DNA of 64,000 nt from Chryseobacterium elymi (GCF_003385495.1 NZ_QNUH01000008.1:1-64000), one strand, 5' to 3'; positions 27,402 to 36,699 are shown, counted from the stretch's first letter. Numbers and translations: made by a program. The notes: generated from the sequence alone by a model not told the origin.

Positions 27402-27409
27402 TATCTTTG
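27402..27409 (+). promoter_or_regulatory. Promoter -7 box TATCTTTG of the tRNA pair
   Basis: A perfect match to TAnnTTTG in an A+T-rich lead-in, 43 bases before tRNA-Pro. No -33 TTTG stands out. Confidence 0.6.
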
Positions 27410-27452
27410 CACTCGCTAAAACGAAGTAACATTCGCTTAAATGACCATCAAT

Positions 27453-27527
27453 CGGGGCGTAGCGTAGTCCGGTCATCGCGCCTGGTTTGGGACCAGGAGG
27501 TCGCAGGTTCGAATCCTGCCGCCCCGA
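27453..27527 (+). tRNA. tRNA-Pro (UGG)
   Basis: The acceptor stem CGGGGCG pairs with CGCCCCG, and the discriminator is A. The anticodon loop TTTGGGA within CTGGTTTGGGACCAG gives TGG. The T-arm is GCAGGTTCGAATCCTGC. CCA is not encoded. The first base C instead of G is usual for bacterial tRNA-Pro. Confidence 0.95.
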
Positions 27528-27559
27528 CTGTTTTAGTAATTTTCTCAAAATTACTTAAT

Positions 27560-27633
27560 GGGTGCGTAGCTCAGCTGGATAGAGCATCTGCCTTCTAAGC
27601 AGACGGTCAAAGGTTCGAATCCTTTCGCGCTCA
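27560..27633 (+). tRNA. tRNA-Arg (UCU)
   Basis: The acceptor stem GGGTGCG pairs with CGCGCTC through two wobble pairs, and the discriminator is A. The anticodon stem TCTGC/GCAGA encloses CTTCTAA, so the anticodon is TCT. The T-arm is AAAGGTTCGAATCCTTT. It follows tRNA-Pro by 32 bases and is probably co-transcribed. Its 3' end and downstream DNA are duplicated near 3500. Confidence 0.95.
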
Positions 27634-27974
27634 CTTAATGACACCATTAGGACAATCTAGGCCAAATGGTGTCATTTTATTTATAGATACCCTACCAATC
27701 AGTCTATTTAATGTATTTTACCCCCTTTTCTTTGTTTTCTAAAACAAAATTTCTTCTTATAAAAACAAATATTTTATCTTTTTCAGTTTGTTTTGAAGCT
27801 AAAACTCTTTGAAAATACAATGATCCAAACAGGATTTTATTTTAGTCAACTATTTTATTTTTTGGTAATAGCAATTGAAATATAATTTATATTCATTAGC
27901 CAGAATCATGGCAGTAAATTGTAAATGATTAAAACAGACGTTTTATACAATTTCAAAAAGGATGGTTCATCTAA
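27631..27974 (+). repeat. Right copy of direct repeat behind tRNA-Arg
   Basis: The first 55 bases match 3511-3565 with one mismatch, and weaker matches continue to AAAGGATGGTT. Compared with the left copy it lacks about 300 bases corresponding to most of the serine recombinase remnant. No gene is present here up to 28067. Confidence 0.7.
27637..27676 (+). terminator. Terminator of the tRNA pair
   Basis: The arms AATGACACCATT and AATGGTGTCATT match the hairpin at 3517 exactly in both stem arms. Confidence 0.85.
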
Positions 27975-28067
27975 TTGGATATAAACACGTTACTCATTTC
28001 AGTAGCATGGGGCATATCAGGGCCTTCCTGGCATACATTAACTATAGCAAAAAGTTTGATTTATAAC

Positions 28068-29249
28068 CTACATCAAATATTTTTGTACATATACCATCAG
28101 CATCTGTTTTTTGTAGTCATTCATTCCTTCGGATATATTGTCTATTTCCTTCTTGTACATTTTTTCATTTCCCATTTTGTGAAATTCTCTGGCGATCTCT
28201 AACCTAATTCTTTTCTTTAAGGAGAGATTACCAAAAGGATCAAAATAAGAATCTATACGCATCTTATCCTTAACACCATTCCAGGTAAATACTGTAGTAT
28301 CATCTGTAATTGAGAGTAGTTTTTGATAATGACCTATAGCCTGTTTCGATGACATTTTACTCAGATACAGATCATATTTTATCCTAAAAAACTCCTTCTC
28401 TGCTGAAGTGGTCTTCTCTAAATAGTCGAATGCGTGATTAATAATTTTAGGATTCAGTTTATTAATGTTGGACTGCATGCCAAGTAAGTTAAAAGACAAT
28501 ATAGCATAAGCATCTTCCGATTTGAAATTTCTATTGATATCTTGCATACTTATTTCACCGAATGAAGAAGGCTGTATAATGGCATATCCATTTTCCGCTA
28601 AATTTTTCTCAATATCATTTTTATGAAATGAGCCGATGACTACCAAAATGGTATCTTTCTCTGAATAATTTTCTAATACTTTTTCAATCCGCTTGGCCTG
28701 TAGAAAAGTACGGTATAAAAACAGCCTCCGTGGAAAATCTAAGCTCATTTTTTCTGGATGTTGGGCATACCATTTCTCGATTCGCTTACCATACTCTGGG
28801 GAATCTGCAAAATAAAGCCCGTCTTCAAAGTCGCTTTCGTCGCTAAAAACTGTAAAGCCTAAAAATCCACTTTTACCTCTGATAAATCGAGGAACCTCAA
28901 GATTCCTTATACCAAAGGCCAGATCGGAATCCATGTCTGCCGGCAACCAGTCTATGGGATGCAATGTCTTCATTACAGCTTTCGCATAAGGTACGACCAC
29001 ATATTGCTGTTCGTATGTAAATTCATAAAAATCATTTCTTGTAAATTCTTCAGGAGACCGTTCAATACAAATTGCAGCGGGATCAACCTTATTGATAAAC
29101 GCACGTATTGCGGCAGGTTGTTGATTAAAGTTAATTAACTGCGTAGAGTGTCCGACGCCCAGAACCACAACTTTTGGTTTTTGGGCATGTGCTGAACAGA
29201 GTATAATAAAAGAAAAAACGGTCAAGAGAAACTTTGGCATCACATCCAT
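28068..29249 (-). CDS. Secreted TraB/TIKI-like (DUF5694-like) protein
   Basis: 393 residues with a signal peptide (KFLLTVFSFIILCSAHAQ); the ATG at 29240 may be the true start. The pattern of the TraB/TIKI/EreA superfamily is seen: a first strand with VVLGVGHSTQ (G-x-x-H), then a Glu/Arg pair in AAICIERSPEEF, and a second His in VVIGSFHKNDIE. Members are metal-dependent proteases or esterases; DUF5694 members occur near other secreted proteins in Bacteroidota. The C-terminal third is helical, with TPR-like spacing (FFRIKYDLYLSKMSSKQAIG). It stands alone. Assignment to the superfamily is by eye, so the family name is tentative. Confidence 0.5.
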   Translation of the reverse strand: MDVMPKFLLTVFSFIILCSAHAQKPKVVVLGVGHSTQLINFNQQPAAIRAFINKVDPAAICIERSPEEFTRNDFYEFTYEQQYVVVPYAKAVMKTLHPIDWLPADMDSDLAFGIRNLEVPRFIRGKSGFLGFTVFSDESDFEDGLYFADSPEYGKRIEKWYAQHPEKMSLDFPRRLFLYRTFLQAKRIEKVLENYSEKDTILVVIGSFHKNDIEKNLAENGYAIIQPSSFGEISMQDINRNFKSEDAYAILSFNLLGMQSNINKLNPKIINHAFDYLEKTTSAEKEFFRIKYDLYLSKMSSKQAIGHYQKLLSITDDTTVFTWNGVKDKMRIDSYFDPFGNLSLKKRIRLEIAREFHKMGNEKMYKKEIDNISEGMNDYKKQMLMVYVQKYLM

Positions 29250-29911
29250 TTTTATTAATCTTTAATTTAGCTAAAATACGCAGTAGTACCAAAATCCGCA
29301 AGCCATGAGACACAAATGTGCTCGGAAAAACCACTTTTACTTATCAAAATGCATAGATCATTTCTTATAGGCTAAGCTTTGAATGTAGTAATGTGATATA
29401 CTATATGCATGATGAAATTATTTTGAGGAATTACAAAGCAAAGGCGCTGTTACAGCATACGGAATGGAATATTTCAGATAGTCTGTGCATTTAACCCAAC
29501 CTTTCATGTAGAAAAAATGAAATTATAAAAATTATGATCAACATGAACATCATGATTAAAAATATAAAACTCGTTTCTTTTTCAAAATTCATCTTATTTA
29601 TTAAATCTCGGGGATTTCAAAGCTGCTAGTACTGCAGATACAGGCCATCTCACAACTAGTGAAAACGGCCTTTTTATAAAATTTTCTGTACTCCTGTTTA
29701 GACGATTCTCAACCCACATCATTTAGTTATGATACATTTTCTATTATTTAAAGAGTGTATTTTTTATGAAGTAATTCAGAAGCTAATGCTTAGAGATAAA
29801 GGAAGTCCAATATAACGGTTATTTCTTCATCATTTGCTTTAATATCATTTTTACCAATATAGCAATTGCTTGTTCAATTGTAGAGATATGAACATTCCGA
29901 TAATTGAAATC
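29250..29911. other. Non-coding stretch upstream of IS remnant
   Basis: No open frame with coding character was found. A short poly-Met frame near 29534 (MINMNIMIKNIKL) has no support. Confidence 0.4.
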
Positions 29912-30112
29912 CTACAAATATATATTTTGTGTGTTGAAATTATTTTTTAAATGCTTATCATAGATAGCTTCAGAAAAAACCTCTCTGCTGAATAATTGAA
30001 GCACCGAAAAAAGATGCCATTGAATTCCTGTTTTCAGCTTATATGAAATACATCTAACGACTTTATAAACAGGAGCTTTTGATTTAAAATATCTTTTTCC
30101 TATGGATACAGG
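29912..30112 (-). pseudogene. Insertion-sequence transposase N-terminal remnant
   Basis: The reverse strand reads KRYFKSKAPVYKVVRCISYK and then LKTGIQWHLF, closely like the N-terminal part of IS4/IS5-group transposases (a hydrophobic helix followed by Y-K-L-K-T-G-x-Q-W). No DDE residues or terminal repeats remain. It is a small scar in the gap between 29250 and 30378. Confidence 0.65.
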
Positions 30113-30168
30113 AGATACTATTTAAGTTCATAACTGATCAAAAAATCAAGGCACAGAATACAAAAAAA

Positions 30169-30196
30169 TGGAGACATTGATAAATAAATGTCTCCT
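30169..30196 (-). terminator. Terminator of the three-paralogue operon
   Basis: On the reverse strand GGAGACATT and AATGTCTCC form the stem, followed by a run of T. It stands about 180 bases after the last stop codon. Confidence 0.7.
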
Positions 30197-30378
30197 TAAA
30201 CTATTTGGAAAGAGTCACAGCGAACCTCGATGCCCTTTCAACATTACTATTATTACATTTACTTCCACTAACAATAATTTTAAAGTAGCAATCGCAATAA
30301 CCTTATTCAATATTAACTCCACAGGTTTTTGTAGGCGTTATATGGCCTTTTACAGAAGTACCTGTTTTTCTATATACA

Positions 30379-31107
30379 TTATAAATCTCCCAGATAGGTC
30401 CAGATCACTTCCTGTTCTCTAATTCTGTGGGTAGCATTGCATACATAACTTCCACCCAATACCCAGGTAAAACCAGCACTTGTATCTCCCTGTTGCATAT
30501 ATATCACTCCAGAGGTAGTTATATTCCTATCCTGATATCCTGCAGCTCCCCGAAAAGCATAACTGAATAAGTTAGAAGGGGTAATCAGCAAGGGTAGAAA
30601 TTCCAATTGGAAATATTGAACGATACGTGCTGTAAACTTATAAAATCCATTCTTGTTTGCTACGATACTTCCGTTTGCATTTAAGCTACCATATCTTTGA
30701 TTAAGATCGAAAAGCCCCGATGATACTCCTGTACAAACTGTATTCGTGGTTGTCTTTCTACCTTTCGCATATAAGACAGGCATATTGATCGTATTAGTTG
30801 CTAGTTTATAATCCATTAATGCTTGCCATACAACCCCATCATATAAATAAATTAAATCCTTATATACCCTACCTGTTCCGGTACCTGAATCTGAAAGATT
30901 GTATACCAACAACCCTTTGACCGGATTGGTTACTGTGGTAATATCTGTCGTAGAGGTCAAAGAAACCTTTGGGAGCATCAATGCCTTATCTGATGAGGAT
31001 AATTCCAATATCGAAGATGGATCTGGAGTGGCTGTTCCTATTCCTACTTGACTTTTAATGGTAATTGTTACCAAACCTATTAGTAAACAAAATATCTTTT
31101 TTTTCAT
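30379..31107 (-). CDS. Secreted paralogue 3 of the C1q-like trio
   Basis: 242 residues: a signal peptide (KKIFCLLIGLVTITIKSQ), then QVGIGTATPDPSSILELSSSD and KALMLPKVSLTSTTDITTV as the head module, and KGLLVYNLSDSGTG with a VYKDLIYLYDGVVW end. The second half (ANGSIVANKNGFYKFTARIV to GVIYMQQGDTSAGFTWVLGG and a final IREQEVIWTYLG) has beta-strand spacing like a C1q/TNF jelly roll. It shares this plan with the two genes upstream, from which it is separated by 16 bases. The Cys residues are at comparable positions (NTVCTG; YVCNAT). It is probably exported and trimeric if the C1q similarity is real. Confidence 0.65.
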   Translation of the reverse strand: MKKKIFCLLIGLVTITIKSQVGIGTATPDPSSILELSSSDKALMLPKVSLTSTTDITTVTNPVKGLLVYNLSDSGTGTGRVYKDLIYLYDGVVWQALMDYKLATNTINMPVLYAKGRKTTTNTVCTGVSSGLFDLNQRYGSLNANGSIVANKNGFYKFTARIVQYFQLEFLPLLITPSNLFSYAFRGAAGYQDRNITTSGVIYMQQGDTSAGFTWVLGGSYVCNATHRIREQEVIWTYLGDL

Positions 31108-31123
31108 TGTAATACTATATTAT

Positions 31124-31855
31124 CTATTGTCCTATATATTGCCAGGTAACTAATTGTGATCCTATAAGATCTTGAGCCACGCAGGTTCCTCCTAAATGCC
31201 ATTGGAATGGTTCTGAAATGTCTCCCTGCTGTAGGTAAACAGATCCTGTAAATACCGTTGTTTGCCACGCCCTTGTTGTTGTGTTACCATCCTTAAATGA
31301 ATAATTAAGCATTCCCGGAAGCAGAAAAGGGCTGTAGGCCGATTGTAGCATAAACTGTCTAAGGCTTACACTCCAGATGTAATATCCTGTCTTATAAGCC
31401 TGTATTGAACCATTGGCATTGATCGTAGTTTTAATATTCTTAAGATCTGTCAATTGAAAATTTCCCATAACAGCACCCGTACAAGCCGTATTAGTAGTTT
31501 TCCTTCCTACAGCTACCAGTTCAGGAAATAGGCTTCCAGATGCTATTTCTCCATCTTCTACCATTTCATCCCAGCTAGTTCCGTTAAACTTATATAACCT
31601 TCCTTCATACACTGCATCTTCGCCAGTTCCGGAGTTTTGTAATGCCAATGTCAGCATACCTAGAGACGGATTGGCAATCGTTGTTATATCAGTCTTCGAA
31701 GCCAAGGGGACTCTGGTAATCAAAAACCCTTTATTTGCAGAAGACATCTCTAGAATTGATGATTGTGCGGGAACGACAGTACCTATACCAATTTGACCTA
31801 TTAACTGTTCTGTAAAAAGAAAAAGACACGGTATTAAAAAATATACTTTTCTCAT
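31124..31855 (-). CDS. Secreted paralogue 2 of the C1q-like trio
   Basis: 243 residues with a signal peptide (KVYFLIPCLFLFTEQLIGQ). The head module reads IGIGTVVPAQSSILEMSSAN and KGFLITRVPLASKTDITTI, then GMLTLALQNSGTGEDAVYEG. The Cys-containing TNTACTGAVMGNFQL links to the second domain, where SGSVYLQQGDISEPFQWHLG and the end VTWQYIG match the other two copies. It lies between its paralogues, 18 and 16 bases apart. Sequence divergence is large in the middle loops (AYSPFLLPGMLNYSF), as would be expected of ligand-binding or antigenic surfaces. Confidence 0.65.
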   Translation of the reverse strand: MRKVYFLIPCLFLFTEQLIGQIGIGTVVPAQSSILEMSSANKGFLITRVPLASKTDITTIANPSLGMLTLALQNSGTGEDAVYEGRLYKFNGTSWDEMVEDGEIASGSLFPELVAVGRKTTNTACTGAVMGNFQLTDLKNIKTTINANGSIQAYKTGYYIWSVSLRQFMLQSAYSPFLLPGMLNYSFKDGNTTTRAWQTTVFTGSVYLQQGDISEPFQWHLGGTCVAQDLIGSQLVTWQYIGQ

Positions 31856-31873
31856 GTTTTAATTAAATCATAG

Positions 31874-32629
31874 TTATAAAGGATTACCCAGATATTCCCA
31901 AATCACTTCCTGTCCCTGAATTCTACCATCAGCAGGACAAGTATTAGTTCCGAAAAACCATTTGAAACCTTGGGTCAGTTCTCCTTGTGTTAAATAAACA
32001 ACTCCTAATACAGACGCACGCTGACTCTGAGCCGTACCTGACACCCCCCTATACGTATAAGAATAAGTAGCTAAATTTGGAGCTTGAATGTATGGGCTTA
32101 CATTGAAACTCTGACTGGGATTAGAATTCATTAATTGAACCAGCCTTACCGAAAACATATAATATCCAGTCTGTGGAGCTGTAAAAGCTCCTGTTGCCGT
32201 TATTAAAGTACTACTTCTTTGATTTAGGTTAAATAATCCGTTAGTAATACCAATACATCCCTCTACTGTTGTTTTTCTTCCTACAGCAACGATCTTAGGT
32301 AATTCATTGGAGATAAATTTTTCTCTGGTAGTAAGTGCTTTCCAGGTTGCTCCATCAAATTTGTACAATGTATCTCTCTGTATTGCCGTACTGCCTGTTC
32401 CAGAATTTTGAGTGGCATACACAAGCAGTCCTTTTGCAGGATTGGGAACCGTTATAATATCTGATGTAGAGGTTAGTGCCACTCTCGGCAACAGCAATCC
32501 TTTGTTGGAAGCATTTAAATCCAGCAAGGAAGAAGGATAGGGAGTAGCTGTGCCAACTCCTACCTGACCCTGCGCGGCAATTCCTGTTATGAGAGCAAAA
32601 ACATAACAATAGTGCTTAATTTTTTTCAT
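31874..32629 (-). CDS. Secreted paralogue 1 of the C1q-like trio
   Basis: 251 residues, first gene of the operon. The signal peptide is KHYCYVFALITGIAAQG. The head module is VGVGTATPYPSSLLDLNASN and KGLLLPRVALTSTSDIITV, followed by KGLLVYATQNSGTGS. The Cys motif VEGCIGITNGLFNL precedes the second domain: TAPQTGYYMFSVRLVQL, then VLGVVYLTQGELTQGFKW and EVIWEYLG. The promoter should lie in 32630-32960; no clear -7 box was found. All three genes end with the same W-x-Y-L/I-G sequence. Confidence 0.65.
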   Translation of the reverse strand: MKKIKHYCYVFALITGIAAQGQVGVGTATPYPSSLLDLNASNKGLLLPRVALTSTSDIITVPNPAKGLLVYATQNSGTGSTAIQRDTLYKFDGATWKALTTREKFISNELPKIVAVGRKTTVEGCIGITNGLFNLNQRSSTLITATGAFTAPQTGYYMFSVRLVQLMNSNPSQSFNVSPYIQAPNLATYSYTYRGVSGTAQSQRASVLGVVYLTQGELTQGFKWFFGTNTCPADGRIQGQEVIWEYLGNPL

Positions 32630-32961
32630 CTTTCATGGGATTAGTTAATACTTTTATCATTACTTCGTTTTAGTGTCTAGTATTTATTTTCTTAATTATT
32701 TTTGCTCTTACATCATAGGAATCATCATGTTGAATCCACTCTCCATCAGTAGAAAGTACTTCATTTTAAAGCTGTAAAGATTTGTTTTTTTTTAAGAGGC
32801 TTCGTACTGTAAAGATTCCGATTGCAATTTTTATATCGTAAAGGTATTTGATTTATACGGTGTGTTGAAATATAACACATACAGCTTGTTCTGCTTATTT
32901 ATAGAACTAAATCTACAAACAGGCAGAACTTTATGTACCCGGGCGCAAGCCGGAAAAACAA
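32630..32961. other. Regulatory gap between response regulator and paralogue operon
   Basis: A+T-rich. It must hold the promoter of the paralogue operon. No gene is seen. A frame of 67 codons on the reverse strand (from 33034) overlaps the terminator and is not convincing. Confidence 0.4.
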
Positions 32962-32989
32962 AAAATCTATAATATAAATTATAGATTTT
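32962..32989 (-). terminator. Terminator after the response regulator
   Basis: The arms AAAATCTATAAT and ATTATAGATTTT enclose a 4-base loop, with T-rich sequence on the reverse strand after the stem. Confidence 0.75.
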
Positions 32990-33045
32990 ATTTTGACAGA
33001 TAATATGGTTTTTTAAATTGTTGCGAAATAACAAATAGGCTGCAT

Positions 33046-33660
33046 CTAATGTAAATTTTTATATAACTCTATTAGTTCTGCTATATTGTTAATTTTTAAT
33101 TTTTGAAAAATTCTCTTTTTAAAGGTGCTTATTGTATTTATTCTTAAATTCAAATGGTTCGAAATTTCTAAATTTCCATTTCCCTTAGCTAACAGTTCAA
33201 ATACCTGAAGTTCGCGCAAAGAAAGTTCTTTTATACTAATCCCCTCATCAAAATTCTTTACTATGAAAGGAATCAGCTCAGGCGGGTAGAAATATCCGGT
33301 TTCTAAAATGATTTTTATAGAATTTTTTATATCCTCTTCTGTTCCCAACTTATTCAAATAGCCCTCCGCTCCTTTGCGAATATACTGTATGGCAATTTTC
33401 TGATCATAAGCGGAAAATATTAAAATCTTAAGATCGTTCTGAATATTTTTTAGCTCAGAAATCATTTCGGTATATTTTGTTCCCGGCATATCTATATCTA
33501 AAAGGAGAAGATCATAATGGTTCGTTTTGAGAAATTCTTTCACACGTCCATAATTTTCTGCTGAATCTATTGTAAGTTTTGGATATGCCGATCTTAAAAT
33601 TAGTGTTGTTCCGGCTCTTACTACAAAATGGTCATCAGCTATTAAAATTCGTTTTTCCAT
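33046..33660 (-). CDS. LuxR/NarL-type response regulator
   Basis: 204 residues. The receiver domain is complete (LIADDHFVVRAG with the acidic pair, LLLLDIDMPG with phospho-acceptor D55, Ser in FSAYD, Lys in YLNKLG). The C-terminal LuxR helix-turn-helix reads LSLRELQVFELLAKGNGNLEIS and on to TFKKRIFQKLKI. The start overlaps the kinase gene by 26 bases, so both are made together. It probably regulates genes nearby; the three-paralogue operon lies next in line, and the HTH pair and another secreted protein on the other side. Confidence 0.9.
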   Translation of the reverse strand: MEKRILIADDHFVVRAGTTLILRSAYPKLTIDSAENYGRVKEFLKTNHYDLLLLDIDMPGTKYTEMISELKNIQNDLKILIFSAYDQKIAIQYIRKGAEGYLNKLGTEEDIKNSIKIILETGYFYPPELIPFIVKNFDEGISIKELSLRELQVFELLAKGNGNLEISNHLNLRINTISTFKKRIFQKLKINNIAELIELYKNLH

Positions 33661-36652
33661 TCATTTTATTTTTGTAAATATTTACTTCAACAGCAGTTCC
33701 ACCAGGATAATTTTCGGAAAATAATATATCCGCATACATTTTTTTCACAAGGTAAATAACCATATGCAGACCAAGTCCGTAATTTCTAAATTTTATAATA
33801 TCATCATTCATTGACATTTGATACAATCCATTGTAATAAGTCAATTGCTCCTGCGACATCCCTTTGCCAGTATCCGCTATTTTCAGAGTGATTTTCTCCT
33901 GATTATCTTCAACAATAATATAAATGATGCCCTCAGATGTATTTTTTACAGCATTATCAACCAGATTATGGACAATACACGACAGGATACTTTTATTAAA
34001 CCGACAATAAATGTCGCTCTTTTCAATAACTTCAATTCTGCTATTTTGTGATTTACTAACTTCATTAAATAGTTTTTGTTTGGCCATCAATATCTCGCTA
34101 ATAGGATATTCATCCTTTTCGTATACATCGTAAGTTCCGAATAAATCACTGTATTCTTTAAGATGCATCGTAAAGTTATAGAGCTCTTCCGAAGATTGAT
34201 GAATGCTGTCGAAATATTCTTTCTGAAGATCAGCTTCACGGACATCGGTTAATTTTTGTGACATCATAGCAATAAATTTAACAGGAGTACTAATGTCATG
34301 GCTGATAGCTTCTATCAGCTTTTTCTGATACTCCGATTCTTTCTGCATATCGTTTTTTACGGCTTCAAGATGTTGCGTACTTTCTTTAAGCGCTATTTTA
34401 ATATTAGAAACCTTTTTTTTGAGCAATCGATTTCTTATTTGTAAAAATTTAGTTCTTGTGTAGATGATGGCTATAAATATGAATAAAAATAAAATAGTAA
34501 CTGCTAATTTAAAAGCTGTAGTTTGGTAAAAAAGCGGTTTGATTTTAATTTTTACGGTTCTGTATGCATAACTGCCCTCCGGAGAAACCTGAACTCTTAA
34601 TTGCAGAGTATAATTACCCGGCTTTAGATTGCTTATCGTATATTTTCTTTCATTTTTAATTTCAATTTGCCGCCAGTCAGCATCCTGCCCTTCTATCTTT
34701 GCCTCAACTCTTAAGTTATAGGAATTTGAATAGTAAGGAATATCAATAAAAATATCTGCATGCTTATAATTATTCTCTAAAATAAGATCCTTTGAAAAAT
34801 AAGCAATATCTGAATCATTAATTCTCACCCTTTCAACATATATACTTTTCTTATCCGGATAATACGCTTTGATATTTTTCGGATCAAAAAATACAAATCC
34901 TTCCATTGAGGGAAATACAAATTCACCATTTTCCAAGGAATAGGCATCAGGCATAGAGCCACCGTTAAATTCAGCGGTTAATAAGCCATCATTTTTCGTA
35001 AAACGGTAATAGAATACAGGGGTCTTATTGTTTTCAGAATATTTTAAAAGCTGTTTTTTAGCAACCCTGAACAACCCGTTATTGGAAGATATCCAGTAAT
35101 ATCCCTGTGTATCTCCCAAAATATAGTGTGCGGAATTTAAATATGAATTCTGGTCTAAAGGCATTTTGAAAAGCTTCTTATCTCTAAACAAAAAGAAACC
35201 ATCTTTGTTGGTGGTTATCCATATCTGTCCGTCCGAGGTTCTGATAATATTTTTTACATTTATCTCTTTAGCTACTTGGGCAGCAATTTTCTGTTTTAGC
35301 CGTCCTGAGTACAAACCGTCGCTACATCCAATCAAAAATTCGTCGTTGCTATATTGTAGAAATGAATTCACAAATCCAGTAAACTCCAACGTGGTATTTA
35401 TAGTTTTTAACTCTTCGTTTTCAAACAAATGTAAGTAGGAATGGGTAAGGTCTGTTGCAGAAACAGCAAACTGGTCTGCACTTTTAAAAAAACCTATTAA
35501 GCCCGGAAAATGAATGCTATGAGTGGTAGTATATTGGGTGGATTTATATCTTCTAACCACATAATCGTCATTCTTGTACAAAATATTCCCTGAATCATCG
35601 TAAAACATAAAATGCTTGTCATTAATACCGAAATGATGATTCTTTACGAGTCCATGTTTATTAACTTCGTATCCATAGGGGTCTATAATTGTATTTTTAT
35701 TAAATGGTATGGAAGAACCGCTTACTTCATCCACAAAATGAATTTTTTTCTGAGCTGTGAAAAATTGGTTTAGCTGTACAATGTTTAATCCTTTGGTTAC
35801 GCTTCCCAGATATAATCTTTCAAAATCTTTATCATAAAACATAGAATTAAAGAATTGATTTCCAAAATTCTTATAGGTTATCAAAAATTTTAATTGTAAA
35901 TCATCATTCTTATTGCCCTGCAGCAGATAGATGTTATTATTATTGATGATGAAAGTCTGACCGGTAATCTGCTGCCAGTATATTTTCGTTTCAGGATCAT
36001 TAAAAAGAGTTGCCCTTGTAAGAGTTGTTAACTTTCCCTTATAAATTTGGTAAGTTTTTCTTTTTTTCGAATCGGTGAGAAAAAGAGTGTCTTCTTCATT
36101 AAGAAATATATTGGATAAATTGGTGGTGACGACCGGAACTTTGGTCTGCCTATTTTTTTCATCGGTATATATTATCCTGTTGTTATAAAAACTATATCTT
36201 CCGGAGCTGGTCTTTATATAGTATTTGGTATTAGAACCGTATTTGGATTCCGGAGAATTTTTCGATATCCTTTTTAAAAAATTAAACTTCTCTTTTGTAA
36301 ATGTTTTTGTTGAAGTTCTTTTTGTAATAGGCTGGACTTTTCTTTTTCTTATAAGAATTTTATTCTCGTCATTATTGTTATAAACTATAATACTGTCATT
36401 CGATACATTTCCATAGAAATTTTCAAAATGTAAATTGGTAACTGCCAATTTATTATGTATTGTAAATACCGAGCCATCATATTGTACTATTCCATTGTCT
36501 GTGGATAGCCATATAAAACCATATTTATCCTTAACAATAGCTTTAACACTATTCTGTGGAAGACCATTTTCTGTATTATACCATGAAGAAACATTTTGAC
36601 CATATAATTTCTGAAAATAAAGCAAAAAAATAATCAATATAGATATCCTCAT
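33635..36652 (-). CDS. Membrane sensor histidine kinase with beta-propeller sensor
   Basis: 1005 residues. A signal peptide (SILIIFLLYFQKLYGQ) leads into a large extracytoplasmic part with two-component-regulator propeller repeats (GLPQNSVKAIVKDKYGFIWL, shown once; TSDGQIWITTNKDGFFLFRD; GDTQGYYWISSNNGLFRV). A Y_Y_Y domain follows (residues about 610-700, NLKPGNYTLQLRVQ), then one membrane helix (LAVTILFLFIFIAIIY), a coiled coil, HisKA with His785 in AISHDISTP, and HATPase with NLVDNAVKN, DTGKGM and GLGLH. Unlike classic hybrid HTCS proteins it has no receiver or AraC domain; the separate LuxR-type regulator overlaps its 3' end. The ligand is unknown. Confidence 0.9.
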   Translation of the reverse strand: MRISILIIFLLYFQKLYGQNVSSWYNTENGLPQNSVKAIVKDKYGFIWLSTDNGIVQYDGSVFTIHNKLAVTNLHFENFYGNVSNDSIIVYNNNDENKILIRKRKVQPITKRTSTKTFTKEKFNFLKRISKNSPESKYGSNTKYYIKTSSGRYSFYNNRIIYTDEKNRQTKVPVVTTNLSNIFLNEEDTLFLTDSKKRKTYQIYKGKLTTLTRATLFNDPETKIYWQQITGQTFIINNNNIYLLQGNKNDDLQLKFLITYKNFGNQFFNSMFYDKDFERLYLGSVTKGLNIVQLNQFFTAQKKIHFVDEVSGSSIPFNKNTIIDPYGYEVNKHGLVKNHHFGINDKHFMFYDDSGNILYKNDDYVVRRYKSTQYTTTHSIHFPGLIGFFKSADQFAVSATDLTHSYLHLFENEELKTINTTLEFTGFVNSFLQYSNDEFLIGCSDGLYSGRLKQKIAAQVAKEINVKNIIRTSDGQIWITTNKDGFFLFRDKKLFKMPLDQNSYLNSAHYILGDTQGYYWISSNNGLFRVAKKQLLKYSENNKTPVFYYRFTKNDGLLTAEFNGGSMPDAYSLENGEFVFPSMEGFVFFDPKNIKAYYPDKKSIYVERVRINDSDIAYFSKDLILENNYKHADIFIDIPYYSNSYNLRVEAKIEGQDADWRQIEIKNERKYTISNLKPGNYTLQLRVQVSPEGSYAYRTVKIKIKPLFYQTTAFKLAVTILFLFIFIAIIYTRTKFLQIRNRLLKKKVSNIKIALKESTQHLEAVKNDMQKESEYQKKLIEAISHDISTPVKFIAMMSQKLTDVREADLQKEYFDSIHQSSEELYNFTMHLKEYSDLFGTYDVYEKDEYPISEILMAKQKLFNEVSKSQNSRIEVIEKSDIYCRFNKSILSCIVHNLVDNAVKNTSEGIIYIIVEDNQEKITLKIADTGKGMSQEQLTYYNGLYQMSMNDDIIKFRNYGLGLHMVIYLVKKMYADILFSENYPGGTAVEVNIYKNKMNGKTNFNS

Positions 36653-36671
36653 AGTACAATTAGTAATTCTG

Positions 36672-36679
36672 CAAAATTA
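36672..36679 (-). promoter_or_regulatory. Promoter -7 box TAATTTTG before the sensor kinase
   Basis: It matches TAnnTTTG, 19 bases before the start codon. TTG at the palindrome edge could serve as the -33 element. Confidence 0.6.
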
Positions 36680-36699
36680 ATGTATTATCATAGTACAAC

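Noticed and set aside
27407..27598. 63-codon forward frame across the tRNAs
   Set aside because: It overlaps both tRNA genes; the tRNA structures explain the sequence.
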